NCBI RefSeq assembly: GCF_014358075.1
Contig: NZ_JACONT010000040.1
Coordinates: 1 to 34,412 of the forward strand
Direction: 5' to 3'
Source: Sphingomonas albertensis
GTDB taxonomy: Bacteria; Pseudomonadota; Alphaproteobacteria; Sphingomonadales; Sphingomonadaceae
Length of the DNA stretch: 34,412 bases
Part shown: positions 7,202 through 16,065 of the stretch, one piece after another
Layout: each line of letters opens with the position of its first letter
Position numbering within the stretch: position 1 is the stretch's first letter
Made by a program: the position numbers and the translations under genes
Notes under the pieces: model-generated
Database searches by the model: none
The model's input: only the letters and a program-made list of their open reading frames with translations
What the model was told of the DNA's origin: nothing

Positions 7202-9520
7202 ATGCCATCATTTGCACCCGCCCTCGAGACCACGCTGCACAAGGCGCTCGAGGCGGCATCGTCCCGGCGGCACGAATATGCGACGCTGGAGCATCTGTTG
7301 CTCGCGCTGATCGACGACGAACATGCGTCGAAGGTCATGACCGCGTGCAACGTCGAGATCGGCGATCTGAAGAACACCGTCTCGCACTACCTCGACAGCG
7401 AACTCGATGCGCTGAAGGTCGATGCGGCGACCGACCCCTCGCCCACCAGCGGGTTCCAGCGCGTCGTCCAGCGCGCGATCCTGCACGTCCAGTCCTCGGG
7501 CCGCGACGAGGTGACCGGCGCCAACGTGCTCGTCGCCTTGTTCAGCGAGCGCGAGAGCTATGCCGTGTATTTCCTGCAGCAGCAGGACATGAGCCGCCTC
7601 GATGCGGTCAGCTTCATCAGCCACGGCGTCGGCAAGGGCGGACAGCAGGCGACCGAAGCATCCACGCCAAAGGGTGCGGACGACGAGAAGCCGGCCAAGG
7701 GACAGGAGAAGGGCAAGACGGAAAGCGCGCTCAAGCAATTCACGGTCGACCTCAACGAGAAGGCCAAGAACGGCAAGGTCGATCCCCTGATCGGGCGCGG
7801 GCCGGAGGTGGATCGGACGATCCAGATCCTGTGCCGCCGGTCGAAGAACAACCCGCTCTATGTCGGTGATCCCGGCGTCGGCAAGACCGCGATCGCGGAA
7901 GGGCTGGCGCGGAAGATCGTCGAGGGCGACGTGCCCGACGTGCTGTTGCCGGCGATCATCTACTCGCTCGACATGGGCGCGTTGCTGGCGGGTACGCGGT
8001 ATCGTGGCGACTTCGAGGAGCGGCTGAAGGCGGTCGTCAACGAGCTCGAGAAGCTGCCCGACGCGGTGCTGTTCATCGACGAGATCCACACGGTGATCGG
8101 TGCGGGTGCGACCAGCGGCGGGGCGATGGACGCGTCGAACCTGCTCAAGCCTGCTTTGTCGGGCGGGACGATCCGCTGCATCGGCTCGACGACGTACAAG
8201 GAGTTCCGCAATCACTTCGAGAAGGACCGCGCGTTGCTGCGGCGCTTCCAGAAGATCGACGTGAACGAGCCGACGATCGAGGATACGATCAAGATCCTCG
8301 CGGGCCTGCGCTCGGCGTTCGAGGATCACCACAACGTCAAGTACACGCCCGATGCGATCAAGTCGGCGGTGGAGCTGTCGGCGCGGTACATCAACGACCG
8401 GAAGCTGCCGGACAAGGCGATCGACGTGATCGACGAGGTTGGCGCGATGCAGATGCTGGTGGCGCCGAACAAGCGCAAGAAGACGATCACGCCGAAGGAG
8501 ATCGAGCAGGTCATCGCGACGATGGCCCGCATCCCGCCGAAGTCGGTCTCGACCGACGACAAGCTGGCGCTGGCCACGCTCGAGACGGATCTGAAGCGCG
8601 TGGTGTTCGGTCAGAATGCGGCGATCGAGAAGCTGTCGTCGGCGATCAAGCTGGCGCGGGCGGGTCTGCGCGAGCCGGAGAAGCCGATCGGCAACTATCT
8701 GTTCACTGGGCCTACCGGTGTCGGCAAGACCGAAGTCGCCAAGCAGCTGTCGACGATTCTGGGCATTCCGCTCCAGCGGTTCGACATGTCCGAATATATG
8801 GAGCGGCATTCGGTCAGCCGGCTGATCGGTGCGCCGCCGGGCTATGTCGGGTTCGACCAAGGTGGTCTGCTGACCGACGCGATCGACCAGAACCCGCACT
8901 GCGTGCTTCTGCTCGACGAGATCGAGAAGGCGCATCCCGACCTGTTCAATATCCTGTTGCAGGTTATGGATAACGGGCGGCTGACCGACCAGCATGGCAA
9001 GTCGGTCGATTTCCGCAACGTCATCCTGATCATGACGACCAATGCGGGCGCCAGCGACATGGCGCGCGAGACGGTTGGCTTCGGCAACCTCACGCGAGAG
9101 GGCGAGGACGAGGTGGCCGTGACGAAGATGTTCACGCCGGAATTCCGCAACCGTCTCGATGCGGTGGTGCCGTTCGGATACCTGCCGACCGAAGTCGTGG
9201 CGCGGGTGGTGGACAAGTTCATCCTCCAGCTCGAACTGCAGCTGGCGGACCGCGGCGTGCACATCGTCCTCGACGACGAGTCGAAGGCGTGGCTGACGAC
9301 CAAGGGCTATGACAAGCTGTACGGCGCACGGCCGATGGGTCGCCTGATCCAGGAGAAGATCAAGCAGCCGCTCGCCGAGGAACTGCTGTTCGGCAAGCTG
9401 GTGCACGGCGGCGAAGTGACGGTGAAGATGAAGGACGGCGCGCTGTCGTTCGCGATCGAGCCGGCGGCACCGAAGAAGCCCAAGAAGAAGGGCAAGGTCG
9501 AGACTGTCGACGCGAAGTAA
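7202..9520 (+). CDS. clpA: ATP-dependent Clp protease ATP-binding subunit ClpA
   Basis: The 772-aa AAA+ unfoldase that feeds substrates to ClpP. The N-domain (about 1-145) contains the two Clp-N repeats; a charged linker follows at about 150-175. The first ATPase has Walker A GDPGVGKT at 222-229 and Walker B VLFIDEIHT; the second has GPTGVGKT at 503-510 and VLLLDEIEKAHPD. A VGF tripeptide at 625-627 sits where ClpA carries its ClpP-binding IGL/F loop. The absence of the ClpB-type middle coiled coil separates it from ClpB. The start has AGGAG seven bases upstream. The C-terminus is Lys-rich. clpS, often next to clpA, is not adjacent here. Confidence 0.97.
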   Translation: MPSFAPALETTLHKALEAASSRRHEYATLEHLLLALIDDEHASKVMTACNVEIGDLKNTVSHYLDSELDALKVDAATDPSPTSGFQRVVQRAILHVQSSGRDEVTGANVLVALFSERESYAVYFLQQQDMSRLDAVSFISHGVGKGGQQATEASTPKGADDEKPAKGQEKGKTESALKQFTVDLNEKAKNGKVDPLIGRGPEVDRTIQILCRRSKNNPLYVGDPGVGKTAIAEGLARKIVEGDVPDVLLPAIIYSLDMGALLAGTRYRGDFEERLKAVVNELEKLPDAVLFIDEIHTVIGAGATSGGAMDASNLLKPALSGGTIRCIGSTTYKEFRNHFEKDRALLRRFQKIDVNEPTIEDTIKILAGLRSAFEDHHNVKYTPDAIKSAVELSARYINDRKLPDKAIDVIDEVGAMQMLVAPNKRKKTITPKEIEQVIATMARIPPKSVSTDDKLALATLETDLKRVVFGQNAAIEKLSSAIKLARAGLREPEKPIGNYLFTGPTGVGKTEVAKQLSTILGIPLQRFDMSEYMERHSVSRLIGAPPGYVGFDQGGLLTDAIDQNPHCVLLLDEIEKAHPDLFNILLQVMDNGRLTDQHGKSVDFRNVILIMTTNAGASDMARETVGFGNLTREGEDEVAVTKMFTPEFRNRLDAVVPFGYLPTEVVARVVDKFILQLELQLADRGVHIVLDDESKAWLTTKGYDKLYGARPMGRLIQEKIKQPLAEELLFGKLVHGGEVTVKMKDGALSFAIEPAAPKKPKKKGKVETVDAK

Positions 9521-9550
9521 TTTCGGGTTACGGTTGAGTTTGAAGGGCCT

Positions 9551-9582
9551 GCCGTCGGAGCGATCCGGCGGCGGCTTTTTTT
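9551..9582 (+). terminator. clpA terminator
   Basis: GCCGTCGGA, a GCGA tetraloop and TCCGGCGGC form a nine-pair stem (one G-U), followed by GGC and a run of seven or more T. It starts 30 bp after the clpA stop and is a classical intrinsic terminator. Confidence 0.9.
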
Positions 9583-9663
9583 GTGGCTGGGTCGGGCCGG
9601 GCGATGGGTGCGGGACGGGTCGACCGTCAGGGCTAGGTTCGGAACCGCTTGCCGCAAGGGAGC

Positions 9664-9781
9664 GTGTTCCCCCGCGAAGGCCCTCCCCGGCGAAGGCCGG
9701 GGTCCAGGTGGAAGACCGTGCCGACGACGGCTGCGCTTCGTTACTGCGACCTTTCCAACTGGGCCCCGGCCTTCGCCGGGG
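9664..9781. repeat. Family A half-element joined to family B (copy 2)
   Basis: At 9664-9679 the first half of a family A element (GTTCCCCCGCGAAGGC) is present, but its second half is missing. Instead a complete family B element follows at 9685-9781, with CCCCGGCGAAGGCCGGGG at one end and CCCCGGCCTTCGCCGGGG at the other. The B centre (GTCCAGGTGGAAGACC..., CGTTACTGCGACCTTTCCA) shares the GTTACTGCGACCTTTCC segment with B copy 1 in opposite orientation. This suggests recombination or insertion between elements. Confidence 0.8.
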
Positions 9782-9811
9782 AGGTGCATGTGCCTGTCGA
9801 TCCGCTTGCTA

Positions 9812-9934
9812 TCCTCCCCCGCCAGGGGGAGGTGGCTGGCTCTTGCCAGACGGAGGGGGAGGTAAGGGTAACCGCTGTGTCGTGTTCCTCCCCCTCCGTC
9901 GCCTTCGGCACCACCTCCCCCTGGCGGGGGAGGA
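9812..9934. repeat. Intergenic inverted repeat, family C (copy 2)
   Basis: A ~123-bp family C element with arms TCCTCCCCCGCC and GGCGGGGGAGGA in the same orientation as copy 1. The left inner arm has GGCTCTTGCCAGACGGAGG and the right has CGTCGCCTTCGGCACCACC. The 9521-10013 gap holds the clpA terminator and these repeats but no gene I can support. Confidence 0.85.
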
Positions 9935-10013
9935 TTTTAGAGGGGCGGCTATCGGCGACCACATCTCCCCCAACGTTTACCGATAATTGGGGAAGCGTTG
10001 CTAGCATCGGGGC

Positions 10014-11693
10014 ATGGAACGCTTGGCATGGCTGCGATGGATGATCGGTGCGCTCGCGCTGGCGTTCGGGCTTGCCGTCGCCGCGCCGGCCATCGCAGTG
10101 ACGGGCACGCCGCTGTCGGTCTGCGTCCGCCCCGCGCTGCCCGGACAGACGGCGGCCGCGCTGTTCGCCGAGCCGACCGGTTTCGACTGCGCCACCCCGC
10201 AGACGCGGTTCGGCGGCGGCGACTTCTGGATCCTGTCGCAGCGCCTGCCGACGATCGACGACGACGACGCTACCGTGCGAATCGGCAGCACCTGGGTGAA
10301 CCGGGTGACGCTTTTCGTGCTGTATGCCGACGGGTCGATCCGCCGGACCGGCTTCACCTCGCGCACCGCGGGACGCTTGCTCGGGCTCGGCGCGGTGATC
10401 GTCCAGCCATTGCCGCGACACGATGCTACGCCGGTCCGGCTGCTCTGGCATGTCGAGGGCGCGGCGAACCTGCGTGGACTGATCCTCGGCCCGGCGATCG
10501 CGAGCTACGACCAGCGCAACACAACCGAGATATTGCTGGCGGCGCTGTATGGCGGCTTCGGCGGCATGGCGATCGCGCTGATCGTGTACAATCTCGCGCT
10601 GTGGGGCGCGCTGAGACAGGCGTTCCAGCCGGCCTATTGCCTGCTGGTGTTGTGCCTGCTCGCGTATGCGCTGACCTCGTCGGGGGCGCTCGGGCAGATG
10701 CTGCCGGGGCTGGACAATAATGATCGTCAGCGGCTGAACGCGCTGTTCCTGGCCGGCTCCGCTGCCGCCGCGCTGCTGTTCGCGCGCACCTTTTTCGAGC
10801 GAGACGTGTTCGTCGGGTGGCTACGCCCGGCCAGCACGATCGTCATGGCGACGTTGCTGTTCGCCGGACTGGTGTGGGCCGCCTTTGCGCCGTGGCATTT
10901 CCATATGCTCGATACGCTGCTGGCAAGCGCGTATCTGACGCTGCTGGGATTGATCCCCGTCGTTCTGTACCGGGCGTGGCGCGCGCGGAGCAATTTCCTG
11001 TGGCTGTTTGCGCTGGCGTGGAGCGTACCGATCGCCGTGGCTGCGCTGCGCGTCGCCAACGCCTTCGAACTGCTTGCATGGAGCATCTGGCTCGACAATT
11101 CGACGATCCTGTCGATGGCGCTCGAATCGATGCTGTCGAGCTTGGCGATCGCGTACCGGATCCGGCTGCTCAGCGTCGAACGCGATACCGCGCGCGAACA
11201 GGAGATCGCCGCGCGGTTGCTGGCGGATACCGAGCCGCTGACCGGGCTGCTCAATCGCCGCGCGTTCCTGGCGCGTGCGATCGGGCGGCCGGGCGACCAG
11301 ATGTTGCTGATCGCCGACGTCGATCACTTCAAGCGCGTCAACGAGAAGATCGGGCATGACGGCGGCGACGAAGTGTTGCGGGTGGTCGCGCGGGCGCTGC
11401 GCAACGCCGTGCCGCCCAATGCGCTGGTAGCGCGGATCGGCGGCGAGGAGTTCGCGATCCTGCTCGACGCGACGAACGCGATCGCACCCGACGCGGTGCT
11501 CGATCGCCTGCGCAGTCAGCGGATGCCGTTCGACATCGTCGTGACCGCGAGCATCGGCGCGTGCACCGGACCCTTGCTGCACGAGAAGGACTGGAAGCTG
11601 CTCTACAATTGCGCCGACCGCGCGCTGTTCGCAGCAAAGGCAGCGGGGCGCGACCGCGCGCGCGAGGCGCCGCCGGTGTCCATCGCCGCCTGA
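10014..11693 (+). CDS. Membrane diguanylate cyclase (7TM-type, GGDEF)
   Basis: A 559-aa protein with a signal peptide (about 1-28), a periplasmic domain to about residue 165 that looks like the DISMED2 type, a seven-helix membrane block at about 170-385, and a C-terminal GGDEF domain. The active site reads GGEEF at residues 476-480, with DVDHFKRVNEKIGHDGGDE upstream, so cyclic-di-GMP synthesis is expected. The position of the inhibitory I-site is PPNA rather than R-x-x-D, so this enzyme should lack classical product inhibition. It has its own start 80 bp after the C repeat; the downstream small gene is 66 bp away. The signal it senses in the periplasm is unknown. Confidence 0.9.
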   Translation: MERLAWLRWMIGALALAFGLAVAAPAIAVTGTPLSVCVRPALPGQTAAALFAEPTGFDCATPQTRFGGGDFWILSQRLPTIDDDDATVRIGSTWVNRVTLFVLYADGSIRRTGFTSRTAGRLLGLGAVIVQPLPRHDATPVRLLWHVEGAANLRGLILGPAIASYDQRNTTEILLAALYGGFGGMAIALIVYNLALWGALRQAFQPAYCLLVLCLLAYALTSSGALGQMLPGLDNNDRQRLNALFLAGSAAAALLFARTFFERDVFVGWLRPASTIVMATLLFAGLVWAAFAPWHFHMLDTLLASAYLTLLGLIPVVLYRAWRARSNFLWLFALAWSVPIAVAALRVANAFELLAWSIWLDNSTILSMALESMLSSLAIAYRIRLLSVERDTAREQEIAARLLADTEPLTGLLNRRAFLARAIGRPGDQMLLIADVDHFKRVNEKIGHDGGDEVLRVVARALRNAVPPNALVARIGGEEFAILLDATNAIAPDAVLDRLRSQRMPFDIVVTASIGACTGPLLHEKDWKLLYNCADRALFAAKAAGRDRAREAPPVSIAA

Positions 11694-11759
11694 CCGCCAC
11701 CGACTTGTCGGCGAGGGCGAATTGCGACATGCTCGCAACCATTGCCGAAGGGACACAGG

Positions 11760-11960
11760 ATGCGGAATCGTCGGGGAACGCTGATAGGCGCGGGGCTGAT
11801 CGCGCTGGCGATGGTGGCCGTACGGCATCCGACCGTCGACCTGCAGCTGGTCACGCATGATTCGCGCGATCCGTCGCCGCATCGTATGCAGGCGGCCGTC
11901 GATTTCGGCCTGGTCGGCGTCTCCGTGCTGTATACCTGGACGGTGAACCGGTTGCGCTGA
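11760..11960 (+). CDS. Small membrane protein, unrecognised
   Basis: A 66-aa protein starting MRNRRGTLIGAG with one hydrophobic segment (about 7-22) and a second hydrophobic stretch near the C-terminus (FGLVGVSVLYTWTV). I do not recognise a family. An AGG-containing ribosome-binding site (GGACACAGG) stands immediately upstream of the ATG at 11760; the ORF could begin at 11742 but without such a site. It lies between the GGDEF gene and xseB on the same strand and may be cotranscribed with either. It could be a short membrane-anchored hypothetical conserved in sphingomonads. Confidence 0.6.
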   Translation: MRNRRGTLIGAGLIALAMVAVRHPTVDLQLVTHDSRDPSPHRMQAAVDFGLVGVSVLYTWTVNRLR

Positions 11961-12013
11961 ACCCTGGCGCACGTCCTTGACCCCCGTCGCGTGCCTGCGC
12001 CATAGCGGCGGGC

Positions 12014-12253
12014 ATGGACACGCCGATCGAAGACCTCGCGTTCGAGGATGCACTGAAGGAACTCGAGCTTATCGTCGGGAAGCTGGAAAGTGGCGACACG
12101 CCGCTCCAGCAGGCGATCGAGCTGTACGAGCGCGGCAACAAGCTGCGCCAGCGTTGCGCCGACCGGCTCGACGCGGCGCAGGCACGGATCGAAGCGATCC
12201 GGCTCGACGGCGACGGCAAGCCCGCGGGCGTTCGCCCGTTCGCCGCAGGCTGA
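12014..12253 (+). CDS. xseB: Exodeoxyribonuclease VII small subunit
   Basis: A 79-aa protein that matches XseB across its length: FEDALKELELIVGKLESGD, then PLQQAIELYERGNKLRQRC, then a helical end. XseB binds XseA to form exonuclease VII, which degrades single-stranded DNA. It is directly followed by the prenyl diphosphate synthase gene, the common xseB-ispA arrangement, with the synthase start about 5 bp after the xseB stop. The large subunit gene is not in the window. Confidence 0.95.
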   Translation: MDTPIEDLAFEDALKELELIVGKLESGDTPLQQAIELYERGNKLRQRCADRLDAAQARIEAIRLDGDGKPAGVRPFAAG

Positions 12254-12257
12254 CGCG

Positions 12258-13157
12258 GTGAGCCAGATGCCCGTCACGCTGGATGCCGCGCTCGCCGATG
12301 TCGCAGCCGAGATCGACCGGCAGTTCGACCAGCTGCTGGCGATCCCCGACGATCCGCGTGGCGACCTGTACCGGGCGATGCGGCATGCCGCGATCGGTGG
12401 TGGCAAGCGGTTGAGGCCGCTGCTCGTCTTCGCGACCGCCAATCTGTTCGACGTCGCGCGTGAATGTTCGGCGCGGGCGGCGACCGCACTCGAGGCAATC
12501 CACGTCTACTCGCTGATCCACGACGACCTGCCGTCGATGGACAATGACGACATGCGCCGCGGCAAGCCGACCGTGCACAAGGTGTTCGACGAGGCGACCG
12601 CGATCCTAGCCGGCGACTGCCTGCATGCGCTGGCGTTCGAGATCCTCGCTGATCCGGCGACACATCCCGATCCGTTCGTGCGGATCGAATTGGTGACCGA
12701 CCTTGCGCGTGCCGCCGGGCCGAACGGCATGGCCGGCGGGCAGAAGATGGATATCGAGGCGGAGAGCACGCGCTTCGACCTGAATACCGTCACGCGGTTG
12801 CAGCAGATGAAGACGGGTGCGCTGATCTCGGCGTCGGTCGAGGCTGGCGCGATTCTCGGGCGGTTGCCACCGGAGGGCCGCGTCGGCCTTCGTGGCTACG
12901 CGCATGACCTGGGGCTAGCGTTCCAGATCGCCGACGACCTGCTCGACGCCGAGGGCGACGAGGCAGTCGCGGGCAAGAAGCTGCGCAAGGACGAGGTCGC
13001 GGGCAAGGAGACGTTCCTGTCGCTGCTCGGGCCCGAGCGTGCGCGCGAACAGGCGCGGATGCTCGTCGACCAGGCCGTCGCACATCTGCATAGCTACGGC
13101 AAGGAAGCCGACCTGTTGCGGGATATCGCTCGCTACGTGCTCGAACGCGACCGCTGA
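12258..13157 (+). CDS. ispA: Short-chain prenyl diphosphate synthase (IspA-like)
   Basis: A 299-aa polyprenyl synthetase. The first Asp-rich motif DDLPSMDND lies near residue 87 and the second, DDLLDAEGDE, near residue 225; GGGKRLRPLL upstream binds the isopentenyl diphosphate. The two-residue insertion in the first motif (DDxxxxD) and the gene order after xseB point to farnesyl diphosphate synthase. The GTG at 12258 gives the start MSQMPVTLDAAL; an ATG at 12267 with GGTGAG four bases upstream is an alternative and would shorten it by three residues. In many bacteria dxs follows ispA; here coaD follows instead. Confidence 0.93.
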   Translation: MSQMPVTLDAALADVAAEIDRQFDQLLAIPDDPRGDLYRAMRHAAIGGGKRLRPLLVFATANLFDVARECSARAATALEAIHVYSLIHDDLPSMDNDDMRRGKPTVHKVFDEATAILAGDCLHALAFEILADPATHPDPFVRIELVTDLARAAGPNGMAGGQKMDIEAESTRFDLNTVTRLQQMKTGALISASVEAGAILGRLPPEGRVGLRGYAHDLGLAFQIADDLLDAEGDEAVAGKKLRKDEVAGKETFLSLLGPERAREQARMLVDQAVAHLHSYGKEADLLRDIARYVLERDR

Positions 13158-13179
13158 ACCGACAACCGGAGAGTCCGAC

Positions 13180-13686
13180 ATGACCGCACGCATTGGTGTC
13201 TATCCCGGCACGTTCGATCCGGTCACGTTGGGCCATATGGATATCATCCGGCGCGGCGCCAAGCTGGTCGACCGGCTGGTGATCGGCGTCACGACCAACC
13301 CGTCCAAGTCGCCGATGTTCACGATCGAGGAACGGATGGCGACAGTGCGACGCGAGGTCGCGGAGGTCGACGGCGATATCGAGGTGGTCGCGTTCGATTC
13401 GCTGCTGATGGATTTTGCCGAGCGGCAGGGCGCTAAGGTGATCGTCCGGGGCCTGCGCGCCGTCGCCGATTTCGAATATGAATATCAGATGGCGGGGATG
13501 AACCAGCAGATCAATCCGCGCGTCGAGACGGTGTTCCTGATGGCCGACGTCGCGTTGCAGCCGATCGCGAGCCGGCTGGTCAAGGAGATCGCACTGTACG
13601 GCGGGAATATCGCGAAGTTCGTGCCGGAATCGGTGCGCGAAGAGGTGGTTGCGCGGGTCGAGAAGATCGGCCGCAAGGGAAGCTGA
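13180..13686 (+). CDS. coaD: Pantetheine-phosphate adenylyltransferase
   Basis: A 168-aa nucleotidyltransferase of the CoaD family, the penultimate enzyme of coenzyme A synthesis, which joins 4'-phosphopantetheine and ATP. The nucleotide-binding motif is PGTFDPVTLGH (T-x-G-H) at residues 9-19, with the conserved block VRGLRAVADFEYE near residue 88 and PIASRLVKEIALYGG near the end. CGGAGAG lies seven bases before the ATG at 13180; the longer ORF that overlaps ispA has no such support. It is 22 bp after the ispA stop. Confidence 0.96.
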   Translation: MTARIGVYPGTFDPVTLGHMDIIRRGAKLVDRLVIGVTTNPSKSPMFTIEERMATVRREVAEVDGDIEVVAFDSLLMDFAERQGAKVIVRGLRAVADFEYEYQMAGMNQQINPRVETVFLMADVALQPIASRLVKEIALYGGNIAKFVPESVREEVVARVEKIGRKGS

Positions 13687-13693
13687 CCTCCTT

Positions 13694-13721
13694 CGTCGTC
13701 CTGACTTTCGTCAGGATGACG
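13694..13721. repeat. Intergenic inverted repeat, family E (copy 1)
   Basis: A 28-bp near-perfect palindrome, CGTCGTCCTGAC, TTTC and GTCAGGATGACG, eight bases after the coaD stop. The same sequence forms both ends of a longer element at 25896-25977. A second inverted repeat follows directly: CGTGATGGGGG (13725-13735) pairs with CCCCCATCACG (about 13750-13760). Either hairpin could end or protect the coaD message, though no T-run follows. Confidence 0.75.
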
Positions 13722-13838
13722 TATCGTGATGGGGGACTGCTGCGTGCCCCCCCCATCACGTTCAGATTGGCGCAAGCGGGGATTTGCTCTAAGTGGCGGC
13801 AGCCTGGTTGCGCCGGGCCTCTTTCGAGTGGGAATTTG

Positions 13839-14567
13839 ATGCGCTTTTTCGTCGGAATGTTCGCGTTGCTCGGGTGCCTGGTCACGGTACCGGCTGATGC
13901 AGCGCAGAAGAAGGAAGTCGTGGCGCCTGCCGTTCGCGCGACCCCGCCCCTCACCACGGATACGCAGAACCTGCTGCTGCTCGATCTGTCGACCGGCGGG
14001 CGTGTCACGATCTGGCTGCGACCCGATGTCGCGCCGCTGATGGTCGAGCGGATCAAGACGCTGACCCGCCAGCATTTCTATGATGGCCTCGCGTTCCACC
14101 GCGTGATCGATGGCTTCATGGCGCAGGGCGGCGATCCCAAGGGCGACGGCACCGGTGGTTCGACGCTCCCCGACGTGAAGGCGGAGTTCAATTACCTGCC
14201 GCATGTTCGTGGCGCAGTGTCGGCGGCGCGGTCGGACAAGGAGGACAGCGCGAACAGCCAGTTCTTCATCGTCTTCCAGCCGCGCCTGAGCCTCGACAAG
14301 AAGTACACCGTGTTTGGTCGCGTGCTCGACGGGATGCAGTATGTCGACGCGATCGAGCGTGGCGAGCCGCCGGCGAACCCGTCGCGGATCGTCCATGCGT
14401 ATATCGCGGCGGACAATCCTCCGGCGTATATCGCTGGGCCGCCTGCCCCCGCACTCGGTGCACCGGTGACGTTGCCGGGTACGGCTACGGGCCCGAACGC
14501 GGCCAAGCCAAAGCTCGCGCCGGCCGCTCGCAAGGCGCCGGTAAAGAAGGCTCCTGCAAAGAAGTGA
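13839..14567 (+). CDS. Peptidyl-prolyl cis-trans isomerase (cyclophilin type), secreted
   Basis: A 242-aa cyclophilin. A signal peptide spans about 1-22 ([21 protein letters not shown]). The catalytic domain at about 45-190 contains [21 protein letters not shown] and [22 protein letters not shown], which hold the conserved Arg, Phe and Gln of the active site. The C-terminus is a Pro/Ala/Lys-rich tail, likely disordered, ending [16 protein letters not shown]. It likely helps fold proteins in the periplasm. The ATG at 13839 is preceded by GGGAA. It is followed 7 bp later by queA, in the same operon. Confidence 0.92.
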   Translation: MRFFVGMFALLGCLVTVPADAAQKKEVVAPAVRATPPLTTDTQNLLLLDLSTGGRVTIWLRPDVAPLMVERIKTLTRQHFYDGLAFHRVIDGFMAQGGDPKGDGTGGSTLPDVKAEFNYLPHVRGAVSAARSDKEDSANSQFFIVFQPRLSLDKKYTVFGRVLDGMQYVDAIERGEPPANPSRIVHAYIAADNPPAYIAGPPAPALGAPVTLPGTATGPNAAKPKLAPAARKAPVKKAPAKK

Positions 14568-14574
14568 TTCCACG

Positions 14575-15600
14575 TTGAACGTCGACCTTTTCGACTTCGA
14601 CCTGCCGACCGACAACATCGCGCTCCGCCCCGCGGCGCCGCGCGATGCTGCGCGGATGCTGGTGCTCGAAGGTGACGCGACCCAGGATGCGGGCGTATCC
14701 GACCTGCCGTCGCTGCTGCGGCGTGGCGACATGCTCGTGTTCAACGATACGCGCGTGATCCCGGCGCAACTCGACGGGCGGCGCGGCGATGCCAAGATCG
14801 GCGCGACCTTGCACAAGCGTGAGGGGCCGCGACGGTGGCGCGCGTTCATTCGCAATGCGCGACGGTTGCGCGACGGCGACGTGATCGAGTTCAGCAATGG
14901 CGTCAGCGCCGCGGCAGTCGATCGCGAGGACGACGGGAGTTATGCGCTGGTGTTCGCGGGCGACGAGCCGGTCGAACTGCTGCTCGAACGCGCGGGCCAC
15001 ATGCCGCTGCCCCCGTATATCGCTGGCAAGCGCCCGACCGACGAACGCGATGCAGACGATTACCAGACGATGTTCGCGTCCGAGCCGGGCGCGGTGGCGG
15101 CGCCGACCGCTGCGCTGCACTTCACGCCGGGGCTGATGGCGGCGCTCGATGCGGCGGGGATCGAGCATGCGACGCTGACCCTGCATGTCGGCGCGGGCAC
15201 ATTCCTCCCCGTGAAGGCGACCGACACGACCGAGCACAAGATGCACGCCGAATGGGGCCGGATCGATGCCGCCACCGCCGATCGGCTCAACGCAGTCCGC
15301 GCGCGCGGTGGTCGCGTGATCGCGGTGGGGACGACGTCGCTGCGCCTGATCGAGAGCGCGACCGGCGAGGACGACGTGATCCGCCCATTCGACGGCGACA
15401 CCGCCATCTTCATCACGCCGGGATACCGGTTCCGCGGCATCGACGGATTGATGACCAATTTCCATCTGCCGCGCTCGACCTTGTTCATGCTGGTATCGGC
15501 GCTGATGGGACGCGAGCGGATGCAGGCGGCGTATGCACATGCGATCGCCGGGAAGTATCGCTTCTACAGCTATGGCGACGGCTCGCTTCTGCTGCCATGA
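14575..15600 (+). CDS. queA: tRNA preQ1(34) S-adenosylmethionine ribosyltransferase-isomerase
   Basis: A 341-aa QueA. The family opening [18 protein letters not shown] is intact with a TTG start codon at 14575; [35 protein letters not shown] and [13 protein letters not shown] are conserved family blocks. QueA adds the ribosyl part of S-adenosylmethionine to preQ1 in tRNA to make epoxyqueuosine. Tgt, which puts preQ1 into the tRNA, is encoded two genes downstream, so these genes form a queuosine operon with an EF-hand gene between them. The use of TTG is supported by alignment to the family and by the lack of a nearby ATG. Confidence 0.96.
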   Translation: MNVDLFDFDLPTDNIALRPAAPRDAARMLVLEGDATQDAGVSDLPSLLRRGDMLVFNDTRVIPAQLDGRRGDAKIGATLHKREGPRRWRAFIRNARRLRDGDVIEFSNGVSAAAVDREDDGSYALVFAGDEPVELLLERAGHMPLPPYIAGKRPTDERDADDYQTMFASEPGAVAAPTAALHFTPGLMAALDAAGIEHATLTLHVGAGTFLPVKATDTTEHKMHAEWGRIDAATADRLNAVRARGGRVIAVGTTSLRLIESATGEDDVIRPFDGDTAIFITPGYRFRGIDGLMTNFHLPRSTLFMLVSALMGRERMQAAYAHAIAGKYRFYSYGDGSLLLP

Positions 15601-16064
15601 CGGGCGGCATGCTGCTCGCTCTCGCTCTGATCCAGGCCATCGTTGCCGCACCGCCGCCCGCGGGTACGCCGCAACCGCCTGCAACGATTTTCGCCGAGCC
15701 GGCTGCGCTGTTCATCGCCGCGTGCGATGCGAACGGTGATGGCCGCGTGACGCAGGCCGAGCTGACTGCGGGCGTTGCGCGAAGCTATGCGGCTGCCGAG
15801 GGTGCTGCGACCGGATCGATCGGGTACATCGCCTTTGCCGACTGGGCGCAGGCGTGGCTCGGCGATCGCAACGCCTTACCGAGCCCGTTCGAGGTCGACC
15901 GCGACGGCGACAACCGGATCACGCTGGCCGAACTCCAGGCGCGGTTCGCGCAGTTCTTCACGCGGTTCGACCGCGACAAGGATGGCGTGCTGACTCGCGC
16001 CGAACTCATCACCATTCGCGGCGCGCCGGCCGGCGATCGCTACGGCATCCGCAAGAAAAAGTAA
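15597..16064 (+). CDS. EF-hand protein, secreted
   Basis: A 155-aa protein with an N-terminal hydrophobic segment (about 5-17), a Pro-rich linker and three EF-hand calcium-binding loops: [12 protein letters not shown] near residue 43, [12 protein letters not shown] near residue 101 and [12 protein letters not shown] near residue 125. Each has the Asp at position 1 and the Glu at position 12. It starts by an ATGA overlap with the queA stop and ends 1 bp before tgt. Its location in the queuosine operon is probably only transcriptional; no link between calcium binding and tRNA modification can be shown. It is likely membrane-anchored or periplasmic. Confidence 0.85.
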   Translation: MTGGMLLALALIQAIVAAPPPAGTPQPPATIFAEPAALFIAACDANGDGRVTQAELTAGVARSYAAAEGAATGSIGYIAFADWAQAWLGDRNALPSPFEVDRDGDNRITLAELQARFAQFFTRFDRDKDGVLTRAELITIRGAPAGDRYGIRKKK

Positions 16065-16065
16065 C

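Noticed and set aside
7208..9406. Minus-strand open frame of 732 codons opposite clpA
   Set aside because: It is the mirror of a clear clpA; high GC leaves the antisense frame free of stops, and its Arg/Leu/His-rich sequence matches no family.
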